From NCBI GenBank assembly GCA_025964295.1, contig JAOPZD010000354.1:1-5524 (forward strand): a stretch of DNA of 5,524 nt. Direction: 5' to 3'. Origin of the DNA: Conexibacter sp. (lineage in GTDB: Bacteria > Actinomycetota > Thermoleophilia > Solirubrobacterales > Solirubrobacteraceae). The stretch's first letter is position 1. Each line of letters opens with the position of its first letter. Of the stretch, positions 4,804-5,524 are shown one piece after another. Below the pieces are notes generated by a model. The model made no database searches, was not told where the DNA came from, and saw only the letters and a list, made by a program, of their open reading frames with translations. The position numbers were made by a program, and so were the translations under genes.

Positions 4804-5524
4804 ATGACCGAGGTGGAGGGGACCCACAAGGTCAGCCGACTCGCATCCACACGGATGCGCATCGCGCTGGCCGTCGTCGCGCTGCTGATCCTCGTCAGCG
4901 TGGAGATCACCGTCGTGCTGGGGAAGATCTCCGGCATCGACCCGAAGCACCCGCAGGCCGGGATCGACGACGCCAAGACGTGGTTCGTCGCGGGGACCGT
5001 GCTGTTCCTGCTGGCCGTGATCGCGATGTCGCTGTGGTCGCAGATCGAGATCAAGAAGCGCCTGGGCGAGATCTCGCGCGCCGCGAACTCGATCGCCGAC
5101 GGCGACCTCGAACCCGACGTGCACCTGCTCGTCCACGACTTCGACGAGGTCGGCCGCTCGGCCGGCGCCGTCCAGCGCATGCTCGGCGAGCTGCGCGCCA
5201 TTGCCGCCCACGCCGGGCGCGTCGCCGAGGGCGACCTGTCCGGCGAGCTCGAGCCGCGCTCCGAGCGCGACGAGCTGCGCCGCTCGCTGGCCGCGATGAC
5301 CACGGGCCTGCGCACGATGGTCACCGACCTGTCGGTCGCCGCCGAGACCGTCGCCGACGTCTCCGGCCGCGTCGTCATCGACGCCGGCGAGGCCGGCCGC
5401 GCGGTCGACGAGATCGCCCGCGCCGTCGGCGACGTCGCCTCCGGCGCCGAGCGCCAGGTCGCCGCCGTCGTCGAGGTCCGCGGCCTCAGCACCGACGTCG
5501 CCCACGCCACCCAGGACTCCGCCC
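4804..5524 (+). CDS. Methyl-accepting chemotaxis-type receptor, N-terminal part
   Basis: The first 240 codons are present; the gene runs off the right edge, so the signalling tip is not seen. Order of parts: short basic N-terminus; TM1 about 20-39; an external loop of only about 20 residues (40-59); TM2 about 60-78; a HAMP unit about 81-130 with IADGDL (97-102) and DEVG (114-117); a second HAMP-like unit about 131-174 with VAEGDL (140-145) and DEL (156-158); then a long Ala/Val/Glu-rich helix (175-240) that looks like the start of a receptor signalling coiled coil. The small external loop leaves little room for a ligand domain, so it may sense membrane state, bind a partner, or have further input later. 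A HAMP-containing kinase is a possible alternative, but the helix and the sigma-28-like promoter favour a chemoreceptor. ATG 4804 is chosen from promoter geometry; GGGG just before it is too close for a ribosome binding site. Confidence 0.82.
   Translation, partial: MTEVEGTHKVSRLASTRMRIALAVVALLILVSVEITVVLGKISGIDPKHPQAGIDDAKTWFVAGTVLFLLAVIAMSLWSQIEIKKRLGEISRAANSIADGDLEPDVHLLVHDFDEVGRSAGAVQRMLGELRAIAAHAGRVAEGDLSGELEPRSERDELRRSLAAMTTGLRTMVTDLSVAAETVADVSGRVVIDAGEAGRAVDEIARAVGDVASGAERQVAAVVEVRGLSTDVAHATQDSA

Noticed and set aside
4770..5510. Two overlapping minus-strand frames of about 245 codons opposite the chemoreceptor
   Set aside because: One is Ser/Thr/Arg-rich and the other Asp/Gly/Ala-rich, both without motifs. 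The plus strand gives a coherent TM-TM-HAMP-HAMP-helix protein that simply has no stop inside the window.

Overview
The window looks like an ordinary chromosomal stretch of a very GC-rich actinobacterium. Third codon positions are almost all G or C, the upstream regions lack clear Shine-Dalgarno sequences, and the set of families (small DUF6458-type membrane protein, FadE25-like acyl-CoA dehydrogenase, PF06262-type metallopeptidase, chemoreceptor with an apparent sigma-28 promoter) would suit a motile actinobacterium such as the Thermoleophilia (Solirubrobacter, Conexibacter, Patulibacter). That placement is inference from gene content and composition, not a search.

Layout. Positions 1-200 hold no supported gene but contain two GC-rich hairpins beyond the end of a leftward gene. 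On the minus strand lie a membrane-anchored minimal zinc metallopeptidase (201-827) and, upstream of it in the same direction, an acyl-CoA dehydrogenase (874-2025). A 37-bp divergent intergenic region follows. The plus strand then carries a 75-residue two-helix membrane protein (2063-2290), a two-domain GNAT acetyltransferase (2343-3170), a 12-helix APC-family amino acid/amine permease (3250-4752), and the first 240 codons of a methyl-accepting chemotaxis-type receptor (4804 to the window end) with tandem HAMP units.

The genes do not form an evident pathway. Each plus-strand gene has its own gap and probably its own promoter. What links them is promoter architecture: several start codons sit only 6-8 nt downstream of a TANNNT-like -10 hexamer with no usable ribosome binding site, as expected for leaderless mRNAs. 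The chemoreceptor instead has a sigma-28-like promoter with exact 11-nt spacing, placed so that its transcript would also begin near the ATG. I see no mobile element, CRISPR array, tRNA, rRNA or defence-type system, and nothing that I would call a new multi-gene system. The most informative signals are regulatory (leaderless starts and the motility-type promoter), together with the membrane-tethered metallopeptidase and the receptor design.
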